64,000 bases of DNA from Paenibacillus sp. 37 (GTDB lineage: Bacteria > Bacillota > Bacilli > Paenibacillales > Paenibacillaceae): the NCBI RefSeq assembly GCF_008386395.1, contig NZ_CP043761.1, positions 3,906,001 through 3,970,000 of the forward strand. The letters are read 5' to 3'. The notes below the pieces were generated by a model, which was not told the origin of the DNA, ran no database searches, and saw only the letters and a list, made by a program, of their open reading frames with translations. Made by a program: the position numbers and the translations under genes. Position 1 is the stretch's first letter. Every line of letters begins with the position of its first letter. Below, piece by piece: positions 16,805-26,433 of the stretch.

Positions 16805-18460
16805 TTGAACCGAATTTGGTCGAAAGGCGTATCCGTATTACTCGTGTCCATCTTGGTTGGAGGATCGTTGAGCGGATGCACGGATTCATCAGGAAACGGG
16901 AATAGCGGAGAAGCAGCTGATGGTTCATACAAACTCAAAATATTGCACAACTGGAACGGTTCGGGTGGTTCGGATAACGGAATAACGCCTGTGGAAGAAG
17001 TCATCAAGGAGAAGACTGGCGTCACGCTGGATTGGGAGTATACCAAAGGCAGTGAGACCGAGAAGGTAAACCAGATATTTGCTACGCAGGATCTGCCGGA
17101 TATCTATACCGGACCCGCATGGGGGGGCGAGTTGGATGGCATTATCAAGGCGGCCAAAGAAGGGCAGCTCGTCGATATTTCCGACAAATTGGGGGACTAT
17201 CCTAACCTCGCGAAATCCATTGCTGAAGAAAATGTACCCCCAGCGCTTTACGAAAAAGCAATAAATGCATATGACGGCAAAAAATATTTGCTTCTGCAAA
17301 ACCAGCCTTCCCAGAATGAAGATGGCATGGATTGGCTGTACGGCTTTTACGTTCGTAAAGATATCGCGGATAAGGTGGGTATAGACCCTCAATCGGTCGT
17401 AACGAAGGAGGAATTCTATAACTTCCTCAAAGCCATCAAGGATGCCAATCTGCAAGAGAACGGGCAGCCGGTCTTTCCACTGGGTGGCTTCAGCAACGGC
17501 TGGTCCGTCGGCATCGGCAATACCATGTTCAATTCGGGTGGCAGTTATGTTGACAAAGGTGACGGAACGGTAGAGCATAACTTTTTCACGAAAGGCTATG
17601 AAGAGTACACGTTATTCTATCGGAAGTTGGTTCAGGAAGGGTTAATGGACCCGGAAGCATTCACCCAGACTGACCCGATCGCCAAGGAGAAAATCAATCA
17701 GGGCCGCATCGCCATTCTGGCCGCACACTATCCGGCCATTCTGGATGCCTCCAAAGAATATGTTACTTCACATCCTGGAAGCGATTACATCCCGATCGGC
17801 CCTTTGGAGCGCGCAGATGTTGAACCGAATCGCCCTGCGGATCTGGGCATTCAGGGCAACAACGTAACAGCGATCACCAAAAACTGCAAGGGCGCATGTG
17901 TAGATGCGGCGCTGAAGTTCCTCGATTACATGGCTTCCGATGAAGGATTTATGCTGGCAAGATACGGAGTGCAGGGCGTTCATTGGGATATGAAGGAAGG
18001 TAAACCCGTTGCCAATAAGGAGTGGTTCGATAAATTTACGGCAGATCAATCGGGTAAAGTTCGCAAGAACGAAGGCATCTCCATTGGTCTGGAATCCATC
18101 ACGGGGCCTGATCGAATCAATTCGGTCGCAGGCGGAGATATCTGGGCCGATCAGAAACGGCTTGATGCCATGGAACAAGCCAGAAAAATTCTGCGTCCTA
18201 ATGGCATTCATGTCATTACAGCCTATAACCCGGGCGATGTGATGACCAAAGCACCGGAATGGGAGATGCTGAAGCCTTCCATGGACCGGATGGGTGATGC
18301 CTGGAAGGAAGCAATCTTTGCGAAATCGGATGAAGCGGCGTTGGGCATTATCAACGAGCTTCGCGAGCAGCTTCGAAAGACCGGATATGATCAAGCCATG
18401 CAGTTTACGAACGAAAACTTGAAAGGGAAAGACGTAGTTACCGTTCAGATGCCGAACTGA
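16805..18460 (+). CDS. Extracellular sugar-binding lipoprotein of the ABC transporter
   Basis: The 551-residue protein starts at TTG (AGGAGG 8-9 bases upstream) with a lipoprotein signal peptide. A hydrophobic stretch ends in a lipobox L-S-G-C, with lipidated Cys25 followed by a Ser/Gly/Asn linker. The rest is a two-lobed extracellular solute-binding protein of the LipO/YtcQ group (LKILHNWNGSGGSDNG, EKVNQIFATQDLPDIYTGPA, FLDYMASDEGFMLARYG). At about 525 mature residues it has the large size of binding proteins that pair with LplB/YtcP permeases. It captures the oligosaccharide at the membrane surface. The ligand is unknown, but mannose-containing glycans fit the neighbouring GH38. Confidence 0.93.
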   Translation: MNRIWSKGVSVLLVSILVGGSLSGCTDSSGNGNSGEAADGSYKLKILHNWNGSGGSDNGITPVEEVIKEKTGVTLDWEYTKGSETEKVNQIFATQDLPDIYTGPAWGGELDGIIKAAKEGQLVDISDKLGDYPNLAKSIAEENVPPALYEKAINAYDGKKYLLLQNQPSQNEDGMDWLYGFYVRKDIADKVGIDPQSVVTKEEFYNFLKAIKDANLQENGQPVFPLGGFSNGWSVGIGNTMFNSGGSYVDKGDGTVEHNFFTKGYEEYTLFYRKLVQEGLMDPEAFTQTDPIAKEKINQGRIAILAAHYPAILDASKEYVTSHPGSDYIPIGPLERADVEPNRPADLGIQGNNVTAITKNCKGACVDAALKFLDYMASDEGFMLARYGVQGVHWDMKEGKPVANKEWFDKFTADQSGKVRKNEGISIGLESITGPDRINSVAGGDIWADQKRLDAMEQARKILRPNGIHVITAYNPGDVMTKAPEWEMLKPSMDRMGDAWKEAIFAKSDEAALGIINELREQLRKTGYDQAMQFTNENLKGKDVVTVQMPN

Positions 18461-18504
18461 TCACCTCCATATTCTTACTTTTAATTTGAAGGAGTTGCAT
18501 TCAT

Positions 18505-20511
18505 ATGACGACTGAGTTTAGACCGCCTTCCGTACCTCTGGTTACTGTGGACCCTTATTTTAGCGTATGGTCAGCCACGGACCATCTGTATGAAGATCAT
18601 ACCCGGCATTGGACGAACAAAACGAATGGCATGGTGGGCTTGGCGGTGATCGATGGAAAGCTTCGACGATTTATGGGGAAAGTGGGATCGGAGGAGCGTA
18701 CAGCTGTCCAGGAACCTGAAGTGCTGGTGCAGACCAACCTGACTGTCCAGCCCGTAACGACTCGATATACCTTTCAAGGCGAAGGAATAGAGCTTAATGT
18801 TCAGTTCACCACACCTTTATTGCTGGATGATTTGGACCTGTTATCCAGGCCGGTGACCTATTTGAATTTTCAGGTCAAATCGATCGATGGGGCCTCACAC
18901 CAAGTCAAAATTTACGTAGATGTAACAGGCGAATGGTGTGTAAACACAACCGATCAGCACGTAACCTGGGAACGCCATGTGATTGAGGGGCAATGGAATG
19001 TCATGTCCATGGGCACTGTGGATCAGCCCGTATTACAGCTTGCCGGTGATGATACACGAATTGATTGGGGATATATGGTTCTCGCTGTTCCTCAATCCTC
19101 TCATATCCAGACGGCCATTCACTCAGTTACAGGCCGCGAACAGTATGTACGCTCCCGTCAATTGCCGACAGAAGATGATCATCCTCAGCCGCGAGCTGTA
19201 TCGGACAACATGCCGGTTATGGCCGCCGAGATCGATCTGGGGGCTGTCCGGGACGAACCGATATCCGAATTTCTCATGCTTGCGTATGACGATATCCATG
19301 CGATTGAATATTTTCAACAGCCTTTACATGCCTATTGGAAAAGAAATGGATTAACGTTTCATGAAATGCTATTACTGGCAGCCCAACAATACGAAGAGAT
19401 TCAGCAGCGCTGTGACAGCTTTAATCTTGAACTCATGGCAGAGAGTCAGGCCGCAGGCGGTGAGAAATACCGGGATATTGTGGCGCTAACCTACAGACAG
19501 GCGATTGCAGCGCATAAGCTGGTTGCCGATGAGGAGGGGAATGCTCTATTTTTCTCCAAAGAGAATTTCAGCAATGGATGTATCGCTACGGTGGATGTCA
19601 GTTACCCTTCGATCCCATTATTCCTGAGATACAACCCTGAACTGATCAAGGGCATGATGCGTCCAATTTACAAGTATGCGATGAGCCCGGATTGGACGTT
19701 TGATTTTGCTCCTCATGATGTAGGAACCTACCCTAAGGCCAACGGTCAGGTGTATGGAGAGAATAAGCTGGAATACCAGATGCCGATTGAGGAATGCGGC
19801 AATATGCTGCTGATGGCTGCGGCGGTCAGCAAATATGAGAGAGATATCGAATTTGCTCGGCAGCATTGGGAACCTCTTACGCGATGGGCAGATTATTTGC
19901 TGCACAATGGACTCGATCCTGTAAACCAGCTGTGCACGGATGACTTCGCCGGGCATCTGGCGCACAATACCAATTTATCGATCAAGGCCATATTGGGTAT
20001 TGCTGCGTATTCCTACCTGTGTGAAAAGCTCGGTTTGCAGGAAGGGGCGAAGTACCTGGAGGAAGCTCGGAACATGGCTCAGGAGTGGGTGTCCATGGCA
20101 GATGCCGGGGACCATTATAAGCTGACGTTTGACAGTCCAACCAAGTCATGGAGCATGAAGTACAATCTGGTGTGGGATCATCTGCTCGACCTGTACCTGT
20201 TCCCGAAAGAGATCGCCGCCAAAGAACTTGAATATTACATGCACAAACAAAACCGCTATGGCCTGCCGCTGGATAGCCGTGAAACGTATACCAAATCCGA
20301 TTGGTTGGTATGGTGTGCCTCCATGAGTTCAACGAAAGCGCAGTTTGAGTCTTTCATTTCACCGCTGTGGGATTTCATGAATGAAACTTCGTCTCGTGTT
20401 CCCGTAACGGATTGGTATGACACGATCACCGCTAAGCAGATGAATTTTCAGAATCGTTCTGTGGTTGGCGGCTTCTTTATCCAATTACTCATGCAACAGT
20501 CTACAGACTGA
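18505..20511 (+). CDS. Glutaminase A-family protein (DUF5127/DUF4965/DUF1793)
   Basis: The 668-residue product opens with FRPPSVPLVTVDPYFSVWSA and TRHWTNKTNGMVGLAVIDGK, the signature of proteins named after fungal glutaminase A. A beta-sandwich (DUF5127-like) of about 250 residues comes first. A helical barrel follows, with DWTFDFAPHDVGTYPKANGQ, PIEECGNMLLMAAAVSKYE and LCTDDFAGHLAHNTNLSIKA, the DUF4965/DUF1793 region that resembles six-hairpin glycosidases. Despite the name, bacterial members in sugar loci are more likely glycosidases; this is inference from fold and context. It has no signal peptide and sits 44 bases after the binding-protein gene. Confidence 0.8.
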   Translation: MTTEFRPPSVPLVTVDPYFSVWSATDHLYEDHTRHWTNKTNGMVGLAVIDGKLRRFMGKVGSEERTAVQEPEVLVQTNLTVQPVTTRYTFQGEGIELNVQFTTPLLLDDLDLLSRPVTYLNFQVKSIDGASHQVKIYVDVTGEWCVNTTDQHVTWERHVIEGQWNVMSMGTVDQPVLQLAGDDTRIDWGYMVLAVPQSSHIQTAIHSVTGREQYVRSRQLPTEDDHPQPRAVSDNMPVMAAEIDLGAVRDEPISEFLMLAYDDIHAIEYFQQPLHAYWKRNGLTFHEMLLLAAQQYEEIQQRCDSFNLELMAESQAAGGEKYRDIVALTYRQAIAAHKLVADEEGNALFFSKENFSNGCIATVDVSYPSIPLFLRYNPELIKGMMRPIYKYAMSPDWTFDFAPHDVGTYPKANGQVYGENKLEYQMPIEECGNMLLMAAAVSKYERDIEFARQHWEPLTRWADYLLHNGLDPVNQLCTDDFAGHLAHNTNLSIKAILGIAAYSYLCEKLGLQEGAKYLEEARNMAQEWVSMADAGDHYKLTFDSPTKSWSMKYNLVWDHLLDLYLFPKEIAAKELEYYMHKQNRYGLPLDSRETYTKSDWLVWCASMSSTKAQFESFISPLWDFMNETSSRVPVTDWYDTITAKQMNFQNRSVVGGFFIQLLMQQSTD

Positions 20512-20535
20512 TGGGTGTGAAGGCAGGTGGTGAAT

Positions 20536-23500
20536 ATGAAGGCAGGCGCAGAGGAAGTCTGTGATCATTTACAGCAGCTCAAGCAGCAATTTGCGAATCC
20601 GGATGCAACGTATCGTCCGCAGCCTTTCTGGTTTCTGAATCATGCGCTGGAGAAGACCGAACTGGAGAGTCAGATTCAATCCATGTATGAAGCGGGTGTC
20701 GGCGGTGTGGTTCTGCATGCCCGGCACGGAATGCTAATCCCATATCTCTCGCCGGAATTTATGGATGTGCTGGAGTTTTGCACAGCAGAATGCAAGAAAC
20801 GGAATATGGTCGTCTGGCTGTACGATGAGGAGAATTGGCCGAGCGGAACCTTGGGCGGCAGACTGACACGGGAACAACCGGAATATCGCATGCGTTATTT
20901 GAGAATAGAGGAAAAGCGATATGTACGAGATGTGCCGCAGGAAAGCTTGAAGCTGGATTTTGCCTCCCATGATCACAATGAGCTGATCGCCATCCTGGCC
21001 TATCGCGCGGTTAACCTCGATGGAGAGTGGTTGCTTCATGATGAACCGGAAAATATCACACATTGTTGGGGAGAAGAGTGGAGTCCGGGTCACGCCCATG
21101 ATTCTTATATTGTTCTCGCTTGCTGGTCATGTGAGATTGCCGAGGGAATCACCTTCGCTAAAGGGTATTACCTGGATACATTGAATCCGGAAGCGGTTCA
21201 GTCTTTCATTGGGATGTCTTATGAACCGTTTCTGGCATTAAAGCCCTATTACGGATCAACCATTCAAGGGGTGTTTACTGACGAGCCGGGTCTTATGATT
21301 CACGATGGCTTCTTCGGGGTGGAGGCCATCCGAACCGCCGTTCATGATGTGGAGGCTACTTTGCCGGGGCTCGTCTTCGCTTGGACTGAGGGGATGGTCG
21401 AACGATATCAGCAAGAGAACGGGTATGATTTAATCCCGCGGTTGGGGGCATTGTTGTATCCCATGACAGACGGCAGCCGATCCACAAGGCAGCAATATTA
21501 TGATACGATCACCCGTTGGTATGTGGAGGGATATCATGCCGCGATTCGTTCATGGTGTGAACAATCCGGTCTGCTCTATATCGGTCATACGCTGGAGGAG
21601 CCTGTCTGGGGGCAGGCTCGATCTCAAGGCAATCAAACCCGGGTATTGCAGCAATTCCACTATGCAGGCGTGGATTATCTCACTCCCGGCATCGGGTCAA
21701 AGGCGAATCCGCATCGCATTGTGTCCGTCAAGACGGCGGCTTCTGTCGCGCAGCTGCACAGGAAGGAACGGGTGATCTGTGAAGCCTTTGGTGCAAGTGG
21801 TCATGGTTATTCCATGCGCCAGCGGCGACTTGATGCCAATTTTATGGCCTTTTTGGGAGTTAATCTGTTTATTCCGCATGCATTCTATTATTCGTTTGCC
21901 GGGTATCGGAAGACCGACTTTCCACCGACTGAATTCAAACATGCACCCCATTGGCTGCATTATCGTGCTTTTGCCGATTATATAGGGCGATTGAGTCTGC
22001 TTGGAGCAAAAGGAAAACGAACGCCGGAAGTTCTGCTGTTATCGCCTATCCATACGGTATATGAAACCATGTTCACATCAGGCGAAGCAAACATGCAGCC
22101 TTCATCAGATGTGCTGTTCTCGCTTTTGTCAGATCGCTTGCTGCGATCATCTATCGACTACGACTATGTGGATGAATGCCAGCTTCGCGAAGCGCTCCTT
22201 GTTGAAGGAGAGGGTTTGCAATTTGATGGCCATGGCCATGGATATTCGATCCTCGTTATGCCGGAAATAGAGGTGATGTCAAGGGATGTTGCAGCCAGGC
22301 TTGTATCCTTTGTTAACCAGGGCGGCACGTTAATTGCGATAGGTACGATTCCGCAGCATAGTGAATCTTTGCGGCATGATCCGGTGTTGTTGAAGGATAT
22401 CCAGCAGCTGTTTGGTACCGATCCGCCGCACGGAAAATTACGTGCTGTTGGCAAGGGGCACAGCCTCTTTTATTCCATGGATGACGCTGTTCATCAAGGC
22501 GGCCAGAGTCAGCGTCTGGATCAACTCGAAGCGTTTTGTATTCAATTAGGGGAGTTGATCAGGGAACCACCGGTAATACGATGGGATTGGATTGAAGGTC
22601 AGTCTGACGATTTGATTAGCGTCGAACGCAGAATTGGAAATCTGGTGTATGTATGGTTGATGAATTGGTCAGAGCACTCCGTGACCATTAAGCTCATTTG
22701 CGATGAAAAGAAAGGTCACTTGGAAGAGTGGGAGTTGGAGAATGGAAGAGTATGCAGCATTGACGCTGAATCGTTCCTTTCGTTCGTACCCGGAGAGCTG
22801 TGTGTGCTGTCGGTAAGCCCTCAAGAGAGCTCCTCTTTTCCGCAAGAACGTACGGATCATGCGGAGTATATAGAGCAAGCGTGCCTGGGAGATAAATCTT
22901 TTTCCACGAATGTGGTAGAGGTCATTCTGGATGAGCAGTGGGGGTTCAGGACCGCAGGCCCCAACGTTCTTCTGCTAGATCAATGGCATGTCACGTTGAA
23001 TGACCGACATTCCAGGATGAACGCGACCATGCCCGGGCAAGTAAATACGTATCGCACGACATTTGGCATGACGCCAAAATTGATTGAACGGCTTCAATCC
23101 CCGCGTGGTTCGGATCGTTCCGGTAAGGCGGGAGAAGAATCATGGGGCAGGGTGGAATTGCTTCTGGATGATGTAGATCAGAACATTCCATCCCATATCG
23201 GATTTTTGCAGCGTAGGCGTAATCTGGAAATATTCGTCAATGGGGTACGTCAGGAAGCGTTAAGACACTCTTCGTGGCAGGATGGTGATTATGACAGTGT
23301 AGATCTCACTCCACATTTGTTGGCTGGTGAGAATGAGCTGGAAATTCTGACGGTTTCGTTATTGGAGCCGATGCCTGCTATTTCATTCCCAGCCTTTCTG
23401 ATTGGTCCGTTCGCGATAGAAAATGATACGACGTTAAATACCGATGTGGAACAATGGGGTGGATGTTGGAATACTGCTGGCTATCCTTATTATTCAGGTA

Positions 23501-23823
23501 CGGGTGTCTACTCGCAGCAGGTGGATCTGTCTAACATAAACTTAGCTGCAAATGAGGAGCTATGGCTGGTAGCCGAAGATATAAGGGAGACAGCAAGCCT
23601 ATATGTGAATGATATTGAAGCAGGTATTCGTTTATGGCCGCCTTACCAATGGAACATAACGCCATATATTCAAGAAGGATTGAATGAAATGAACTTACAT
23701 GCCGCAAATACACTGGAGAATTTGTATGGAAAGTCAGCGCTGACATCAGGAATCAATGGACAGGTGAGGTTGATCCGACGTACGCGAAGAACATCACAGA
23801 CGCAACATCACAACAAATCATAA
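20536..23823 (+). CDS. GH106-like glycoside hydrolase
   Basis: This large cytoplasmic protein has about 1095 residues; the start may instead be GTG at 20527. The N-terminal pattern PQPFWFLNHALEKTELESQI, GVGGVVLHARHGM and VVWLYDEENWPSGTLGGRLT is that of the glycosyl-hydrolase group containing GH106 alpha-L-rhamnosidases. The barrel includes YGSTIQGVFTDEPGLM with a conserved Glu likely to be catalytic. A Rossmann-like segment (GYSILVMPEIEVMSRDVAAR) follows. The last 200 residues form a galactose-binding-like beta-sandwich (WLVAEDIRETASLYVNDIEA, LNEMNLHAANTLENL). The family assignment is by pattern, and rhamnose specificity is not proven. It follows the DUF4965 gene by about 20 bases. Confidence 0.75.
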   Translation: MKAGAEEVCDHLQQLKQQFANPDATYRPQPFWFLNHALEKTELESQIQSMYEAGVGGVVLHARHGMLIPYLSPEFMDVLEFCTAECKKRNMVVWLYDEENWPSGTLGGRLTREQPEYRMRYLRIEEKRYVRDVPQESLKLDFASHDHNELIAILAYRAVNLDGEWLLHDEPENITHCWGEEWSPGHAHDSYIVLACWSCEIAEGITFAKGYYLDTLNPEAVQSFIGMSYEPFLALKPYYGSTIQGVFTDEPGLMIHDGFFGVEAIRTAVHDVEATLPGLVFAWTEGMVERYQQENGYDLIPRLGALLYPMTDGSRSTRQQYYDTITRWYVEGYHAAIRSWCEQSGLLYIGHTLEEPVWGQARSQGNQTRVLQQFHYAGVDYLTPGIGSKANPHRIVSVKTAASVAQLHRKERVICEAFGASGHGYSMRQRRLDANFMAFLGVNLFIPHAFYYSFAGYRKTDFPPTEFKHAPHWLHYRAFADYIGRLSLLGAKGKRTPEVLLLSPIHTVYETMFTSGEANMQPSSDVLFSLLSDRLLRSSIDYDYVDECQLREALLVEGEGLQFDGHGHGYSILVMPEIEVMSRDVAARLVSFVNQGGTLIAIGTIPQHSESLRHDPVLLKDIQQLFGTDPPHGKLRAVGKGHSLFYSMDDAVHQGGQSQRLDQLEAFCIQLGELIREPPVIRWDWIEGQSDDLISVERRIGNLVYVWLMNWSEHSVTIKLICDEKKGHLEEWELENGRVCSIDAESFLSFVPGELCVLSVSPQESSSFPQERTDHAEYIEQACLGDKSFSTNVVEVILDEQWGFRTAGPNVLLLDQWHVTLNDRHSRMNATMPGQVNTYRTTFGMTPKLIERLQSPRGSDRSGKAGEESWGRVELLLDDVDQNIPSHIGFLQRRRNLEIFVNGVRQEALRHSSWQDGDYDSVDLTPHLLAGENELEILTVSLLEPMPAISFPAFLIGPFAIENDTTLNTDVEQWGGCWNTAGYPYYSGTGVYSQQVDLSNINLAANEELWLVAEDIRETASLYVNDIEAGIRLWPPYQWNITPYIQEGLNEMNLHAANTLENLYGKSALTSGINGQVRLIRRTRRTSQTQHHNKS

Positions 23824-23842
23824 AAACATTAAAAGTGCGTGC

Positions 23843-24041
23843 TCAAAAAGTCAGGTTTTCAGCACCGAGAAGCTTGGATGAAGCTAGGGACAGAGTAGCG
23901 GAGCTACACGTTTTTGGAGAAAACGGCTTCGGAAGCATGTGCTTGAGAACCTACGTGAGCAACGGAAGGCCCGGCTGAATTCAAGATTCGATGTCGAAAT
24001 TGCTTCTCGAGTTACCTCGTGATCAAAAGTTGACTTTTTGA
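23843..24041. repeat. 199-bp dispersed element with terminal inverted repeats
   Basis: The ends TCAAAAAGTCA (23843-23853) and TGACTTTTTGA (24031-24041) are a perfect 11-bp inverted repeat, with partial pairing continuing inward (GGTTTTCAGCAC / GTGATCAAAAGT). The interior has no reading frame. I recognise the terminal phrases and the GAAGCTTGGATGAAGC interior as a kind of element repeated in Paenibacillus genomes, but only one copy is in this window. It lies between the GH106-like gene and the GxGYxYP gene, ending 11 bases before the latter's ribosome binding site. Confidence 0.6.
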
Positions 24042-24069
24042 ATTACCTCTAAAAGGAGATATGAACTTT

Positions 24070-26106
24070 ATGATTCGTAAATTAACCTTTTTGTGTGTTG
24101 CCCTGGTCTGTACAACCGTGTTATCGGCTAGTGCATTTGCTGCCACAGATGAGTTGAAGCATACCAACTCTTTGAAGTGGCCGCAAAATCAAGCGCTTCC
24201 AACTTTCAATAAAGTAGAACGTTTGGATGTGGCGAATGTATATGAGGAATCTGGCGATATCAAATTGCTTTTGACGACGCTTGAAGGGGTAATCAATCGA
24301 GAAAAGCCGCGAATCTACATTCAACAGAATAAAGTAGACCCTTGGCTGCAGGACTTGAACGTCCCTTATAAGCAGCATGACATCGTAATGGATGTTCTCA
24401 AGAAATATGCAAAAGAGATCAAAGGCATTATCGTATATGATCCGCAGCTGCCGGACTCCATTAATGTGGCAACGACACTTGCCGGACTCAAAAATGCTGT
24501 TGTTGCCAGTCCTGAACTGGCTCAACAATTGACTTCTGCACCGTATCACCTGTCGGTAATCGAAGACTTGCAGGACAAGTTCAAGAATCGTATGGATGCA
24601 TACAACTGGCAGTATGAGCATCTCTGGAGCCAGACGACTCAACGAATGTTGGTCGGATTGAGTCCAGACACCTCCATCCCGATTCCGTCCGGAAATTTTG
24701 ATTCATTCCAAACGGTTGGAGTCGAGAAGGAACAGATTCGTGATGCAAGCAACAGGAAGACCTATGACTATGACTTGTCATCCTATTTGGGAAAAGAAGC
24801 GGTCTACCTCCGCTTTAATGATGCCTTTCCTCAGGATGGCTGGGGGCCTGCCGTTCATCAAGTGACGGTGAAAGCAGATGGACAGATTCTTGCGGATTTC
24901 AAAACGGGTTCTTCTGAGGAAGAAGCATTTCTCTATGACCGACATAACTCCAAATTTTTGCCTGGTAGCGATCACCGCTTCGCAGATAACGGAAACTACT
25001 TTGTATACGAATTTAAGCCTGCAGCGGACACAAAGCAACTAACCGTGACGATCGAGATGTGGAACCAATACAAGGTATCTGCGAGCAATGTTCAACCACT
25101 CTCGTCAGAAGAAAAGGAACCTTATGGCTATCTCCGCGATTATGCTGTAGCGAACAAAGCCATGGTGTTCTGGTTGTCTACCAGTGTGCCAGAAGAAAAG
25201 GCGCTATTTGAGAAGATTCTGTCTGATGTAAAACCAGGGACACCTTATCTGGGTTGGTTCGACAATGATTTTGAAGGCGAAGTTGCTGGCATAGAACTCA
25301 CATCTCGTCATGGTGTCTATGTTGTTCCTTCCGACTGGTTCCATAACATGACCGTATTTTCAGGAACAAACGTAAAACAACAGCCTGCTCCCAAACCGGT
25401 AAAATCCAAGCTGGAGAACAAAATCTATGTAACCTATACCTTTGGGGAAGGTGACAACCTGCAATACGATCAGAATCATATGCGCAACCTGTGGGCTGAT
25501 CCCGCTCGGGGTAAAGTGCCCATCAACTGGACTTCCAGTCCGTTACTCTACGATGCAGCGCCTGCCATTCTAAACTATTACCGTTCAACGGCGACACCAA
25601 ATGATCAGCTAGTTGCAGGCCCATCCGGAGTGGGTTACTTCAATCCAAATGTCTGGCCAACAGACACATTCCCGGAGTATCTGAAACAAACCTTCTCTTA
25701 TCTGAAGAAAACAAACATGTCGTACCCTTTTGTGCTCAATCGTGAACTTGGAAAAGACGTTCCGCTGAGTGATTCGATTGCAGCTGCGTATGAGAAGAAC
25801 TATAAACTTCCAGGCCTGTTCCTCGCAGGCGAGGACAAAGCCAATGTTCAAATCATGAATGGCAGCCTACCGGTTTCCATTCTGCGAGGCATCTCAACGG
25901 TGCAGGATGGTAAAGATATTTTGAATCGTACCAAGACCGAATGGGATGGCAAATCTCCAACGTTTATTTCGGTTGGGATTAATGCATGGAGCATGACCCC
26001 ATCGGATGTGCTGGCGATTACGGAATCTCTTGGAGCCGAGTTCCAGGTAGTTAATGCGGACGAATATTTCTCGCTGATCCGAAAAGCGTACGGCTTTTCC
26101 AAGTAA
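24070..26106 (+). CDS. Secreted GxGYxYP-family protein
   Basis: I use the ATG at 24070 because AAGGAGAT ends 9 bases before it; the ATG at 24061 touches that site. The product (678 residues) has a signal peptide (FLCVALVCTTVLSASAFAA). Family hallmarks are LLTTLEGVINREKPRIYIQQ near the mature N-terminus and GPSGVGYFNPNVWP near residue 517, the G-x-G-Y-x-x-P type motif. Between them, about residues 200-340, is an inserted beta-sandwich with carbohydrate-binding character (AVYLRFNDAFPQDGWGPAVH). These proteins are suspected extracellular glycan-active enzymes without an established activity. Its place at the end of the sugar locus, as the only secreted hydrolase-like product, suggests it acts on the polymer first. 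Confidence 0.75.
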   Translation: MIRKLTFLCVALVCTTVLSASAFAATDELKHTNSLKWPQNQALPTFNKVERLDVANVYEESGDIKLLLTTLEGVINREKPRIYIQQNKVDPWLQDLNVPYKQHDIVMDVLKKYAKEIKGIIVYDPQLPDSINVATTLAGLKNAVVASPELAQQLTSAPYHLSVIEDLQDKFKNRMDAYNWQYEHLWSQTTQRMLVGLSPDTSIPIPSGNFDSFQTVGVEKEQIRDASNRKTYDYDLSSYLGKEAVYLRFNDAFPQDGWGPAVHQVTVKADGQILADFKTGSSEEEAFLYDRHNSKFLPGSDHRFADNGNYFVYEFKPAADTKQLTVTIEMWNQYKVSASNVQPLSSEEKEPYGYLRDYAVANKAMVFWLSTSVPEEKALFEKILSDVKPGTPYLGWFDNDFEGEVAGIELTSRHGVYVVPSDWFHNMTVFSGTNVKQQPAPKPVKSKLENKIYVTYTFGEGDNLQYDQNHMRNLWADPARGKVPINWTSSPLLYDAAPAILNYYRSTATPNDQLVAGPSGVGYFNPNVWPTDTFPEYLKQTFSYLKKTNMSYPFVLNRELGKDVPLSDSIAAAYEKNYKLPGLFLAGEDKANVQIMNGSLPVSILRGISTVQDGKDILNRTKTEWDGKSPTFISVGINAWSMTPSDVLAITESLGAEFQVVNADEYFSLIRKAYGFSK

Positions 26107-26201
26107 GATGTCAAAGTGAGCTTAAGGACCTTTGGGTCGTCTACAAAGCAATCGGAAGCTGGCGATTTATAGATATTCAAATATCATTCGGCCAATAAAA
26201 G

Positions 26202-26237
26202 ACCTGCTGGATCCTTGCGGATCCGGCGGGTTTTTGG
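26202..26237 (+). terminator. Rho-independent terminator of the sugar locus
   Basis: ACCTGCTGGATCC and GGATCCGGCGGGT form a 13-bp stem (two G-T pairs) with a 4-base loop and a TTTTT tail. Confidence 0.9.
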
Positions 26238-26332
26238 CTTGTTAATACGTTTATTATGGTAGAAACAAGAAATTATACAATTGAAACTACATAAAGAGCA
26301 GTCGGCCGCTAGGTGGTGGTCGGAATAGACTG

Positions 26333-26433
26333 TTACCTTAGGGTGGGCGGTCTATTTCTTTTCATGTAAGCAAGAAGCACCAAAATTAAAATACCGAAAA
26401 GGAATAGTAATGAAAGTGTGTCTTTGCCTCAAT
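26333..26433 (-). pseudogene. Frameshifted holin-like toxin of a type I toxin-antitoxin locus
   Basis: Reading the minus strand, a one-base gain near 26425 would give a 33-residue peptide: a short start, KDTLSLLFLFGILILVLLAY, then MKRNRPPTLR and a stop. This is the pattern of the small membrane 'putative holin-like toxin' family (TxpA/BsrG style). The 3' end overlaps a hairpin (AATAGACT 26325-26332 with GGTCTATT near 26349-26356), placed as the shared terminator region of such loci, where a convergent antisense RNA acts as antitoxin. As it stands the frame is preceded by a stop and lacks a start codon, so the toxin is probably dead. The opposite-strand antitoxin RNA is inferred, not shown. 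Confidence 0.45.

Noticed and set aside
16925..18394. Two antisense open frames (217 and 208 codons) within the binding-protein gene
   Set aside because: Both oppose a lipoprotein gene with full family features and lack start signals.
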